From assembly GCA_029573925.1 (NCBI GenBank), contig JAKQBV010000145.1, forward strand, positions 1 to 7,847: 7,847 bases of DNA. The letters are read 5' to 3'. The DNA comes from a bacterium. Lineage in GTDB: Bacteria > UBP15 > UBA6099. The translations under genes were made by a program, and so were the position numbers. The first letter of the stretch is position 1. Each line of letters starts with the position of its first letter. Shown here piece after piece: positions 6,332 to 7,847 of this stretch. The notes beneath the pieces were generated by a model. That model saw only the letters and a list, made by a program, of their open reading frames with translations, made no database searches and was not told the origin of the DNA.

Positions 6332-7204
6332 ATGCGCATAATCAAACAAGCTGAAGTGGGAAGCAACGGCGGAAAAATCCGGCTGATGACATTTTCGGAG
6401 TTTCCGGAAGAGTTGTTCATGCCGGAGGAGCCGGACGAAGGCGAGGCTGGCTCGCAAGAGCGCGAAGCCGAGCATTCGCGAGCGGCGAAAGCCGCGCTCG
6501 AGGCCGCCCAGCGCGAGGCTGCGGAGATAATGCAGGTAGCGCGCGAAGAAGCCGCCAGAATGCGCCGGGAAGCCTCTGACGAGACGGAACGGACGCGCCG
6601 GGACGCCGCTCTCGAACTTGAGCAGGCGCGCGCGCAGGCCGCCGCCGACGCCGACCAGAACATGAAGCAGGCTTACGCCTCCGGTTATTCTTCCGGCGAA
6701 CAGGACGGCTTTAAAAAAGGATATGAGGACGGTTACGGCAAAGGCAAGAACGCGGCATCCGAGGAAGCCGCCGGCGCCGTCAGCATGATGAGCCAAGTCA
6801 TCGACCAACTTAAAATGTACCACACCGAGATACTCGCGGAATCCCAGAACGATATAGTCAAGATGGCGCTCGCGGTCGCCGAAAAAGTGCTTCACAAAGA
6901 GATAATGACCGATCCGACCACAGTGCTGGCGGTGGTGAAGAACGCGCTGTCGAAAGTCAGCTTCAAAAAACAGTTCGTTATCCACGTCAATCCGCTGGAC
7001 ATCGAGGTTCTGAAGGGGTCGTCGGACGAGATTCGCGCGGTCGTGCAGAATCACGAGTCGATAAAGTTCAAGGCGTCGCCGCAGGTCGAACCGGGCGGTT
7101 GCATCGTGCAGACCGAGAGCGGAGTCGTGGACGCGCAGATAGACAGGCAATTCGGAGAAGTTCAGGAAGCCGTATTGAAGGCTGTCGAGGGCGAAGACGA
7201 GTAA
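6332..7204 (+). CDS. fliH: Flagellar export ATPase regulator FliH
   Basis: FliH is the peripheral stalk-like partner that dimerises, binds the FliI ATPase and tethers it to the export gate and C-ring. The 290-residue product has an N-terminal acidic segment, then a long Ala/Glu/Arg-rich coiled coil at about 43-110. A glycine ladder follows with Gly at 118, 122, 126, 130, 134 and 138, the GxxxG repeat known from FliH/YscL proteins. The C-terminal globular domain (about 150-285) contains VAEKVLHKE (192-200) and the conserved end GGCIVQTESGVVDAQIDRQF (265-284). A TAG at 6323-6325 limits upstream extension, so ATG 6332 is the first start; its Shine-Dalgarno is poor (GGA at 6317-6319, 12 bases away). 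The gap after fliG is 22 bases. Confidence 0.94.
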   Translation: MRIIKQAEVGSNGGKIRLMTFSEFPEELFMPEEPDEGEAGSQEREAEHSRAAKAALEAAQREAAEIMQVAREEAARMRREASDETERTRRDAALELEQARAQAAADADQNMKQAYASGYSSGEQDGFKKGYEDGYGKGKNAASEEAAGAVSMMSQVIDQLKMYHTEILAESQNDIVKMALAVAEKVLHKEIMTDPTTVLAVVKNALSKVSFKKQFVIHVNPLDIEVLKGSSDEIRAVVQNHESIKFKASPQVEPGGCIVQTESGVVDAQIDRQFGEVQEAVLKAVEGEDE

Positions 7205-7230
7205 GCGCCCGCGAGCCGGTATATTAAGAT

Positions 7231-7847
7231 ATGAATATTAAGACAGCCCAACCGTCCCGAAGGGTCAGCGATTTCAAAGAGCTGATCGGCAACCTCAATC
7301 TGGTCAGGCAGATAGGCCGGGTGACGGATGTTATCGGCGTGATAATCGAATCTCGCGGCCCCGGCGCGGCTATGGGAGAATACTGCGTCATCTACCCGCA
7401 GAACGGCAATTCGCCCATCCCGTGCGAGGTGGTCGGCTTCAGAGACGACAAGCTTCTGCTTATGCCTTTCACGGACATGCACGGAATCAGCCCCGGATGC
7501 GAGGTCCACGCTTCCGGCAAGCCTCTTTCCGTTATGGTGTCGGAAGACAGCATCGGGCGGGTGGTTGACGGCCTTGGCAACCCGATAGACGGATTGGGAA
7601 GGATTCCCAACGCGATCCCGGTGCAGGTTCATGCGACGCCGCCCAAGCCGCTTGAAAGACGCAGGATAACCGAGCCTATGCCGCTTGGAATAAGGGCGGT
7701 AGACGGACTGTTCACAGTGGGAAAAGGCCAGAGGATGGGCGTTTTCTCAGGCTCCGGCGTTGGAAAAAGCTCCGTGATAGGAATGATTGCCCGGTTCACC
7801 AAGGCCGACGTGAACGTAATCGGTCTTATCGGCGAGCGCGGACGCGA
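7231..7847 (+). CDS. fliI: Flagellum-specific export ATPase FliI (cut at window edge)
   Basis: FliI is the hexameric ATPase of the flagellar type III export apparatus, homologous to the F1 beta subunit. Only the first 205 codons are present; the frame is open to the right edge. Residues 1-20 form the variable N-terminus that binds FliH. A beta-barrel domain covers about 22-95, and DGLGNPIDGLG (113-123) is a family hallmark. The Walker A loop is SGSGVGKS at 173-180, followed by GMIARFTKADVNVIGLIGER. The final GERGR (201-205) is the start of the motif that carries the expected catalytic glutamate. A TAA at 7225-7227 makes ATG 7231 the first possible start, 26 bases after fliH. No clear Shine-Dalgarno is visible, so coupling to fliH translation is possible. 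Roughly half or more of the protein lies outside the window. Confidence 0.95.
   Translation, partial: MNIKTAQPSRRVSDFKELIGNLNLVRQIGRVTDVIGVIIESRGPGAAMGEYCVIYPQNGNSPIPCEVVGFRDDKLLLMPFTDMHGISPGCEVHASGKPLSVMVSEDSIGRVVDGLGNPIDGLGRIPNAIPVQVHATPPKPLERRRITEPMPLGIRAVDGLFTVGKGQRMGVFSGSGVGKSSVIGMIARFTKADVNVIGLIGERGR

Noticed and set aside
6245..7150. Long minus-strand open frame (301 codons) opposite fliH
   Set aside because: It lies almost entirely antisense to a clear fliH, its translation is rich in Arg, His and Leu with no recognisable motif, and it is a by-product of codon bias on the + strand.
1..7847. Novel defence, mobile or secondary-metabolite system
   Set aside because: No transposase, integrase, repeat array, toxin-antitoxin pair or biosynthetic gene is visible; all but two genes are standard flagellar components in a widely conserved order.

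Overview
The window is a chromosomal segment from a flagellated bacterium, moderately GC-rich by eye, with all recognisable genes on the + strand. An exported N-acetylmuramoyl-L-alanine amidase with AMIN domains suggests a diderm (Gram-negative-type) cell envelope. The flagellar order flgB-flgC-fliE-fliF-fliG-fliH-fliI is shared by many phyla (Bacillota, spirochaetes and others), so it does not fix the lineage. I would not name a phylum from this sequence alone.

Layout: bases 1-54 hold at most the last codons of an upstream gene. Bases 51-1673 encode a secreted amidase with two AMIN-like segments, a compact Amidase_3 catalytic domain and an unassigned C-terminal tail of about 110 residues. 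After an AT-rich gap, 1753-2199 encodes a small helical protein that I cannot assign with certainty; its size, helical character, position and FFDKKG terminus suggest a flagellar export chaperone of the FlgN/FliT kind. A 132-base gap follows, with a good sigma70-type promoter (TTGACA, 17-base spacer, TAGATT). A near-perfect palindrome sits across the spacer and the -10 box.

From 2332 to the right edge runs a compact flagellar basal-body and export operon: flgB and flgC (proximal rod), fliE (MS-ring/rod adapter), fliF (MS ring), fliG (rotor/switch), fliH (ATPase regulator) and fliI (export ATPase, cut by the window edge). Together these build the MS ring, attach the C-ring rotor protein, begin the rod, and supply the ATPase complex that energises export. 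Gaps are 21-26 bases, except the two before fliE (64) and fliG (51), each of which carries a GC-rich perfect-stem hairpin.

Overall this is a conventional flagellar operon. The parts worth a second look are the unassigned small gene at 1753-2199, the palindrome in the flgB promoter, the two intra-operon hairpins, and the domain layout of the amidase. I saw no mobile element, CRISPR array, tRNA or rRNA.
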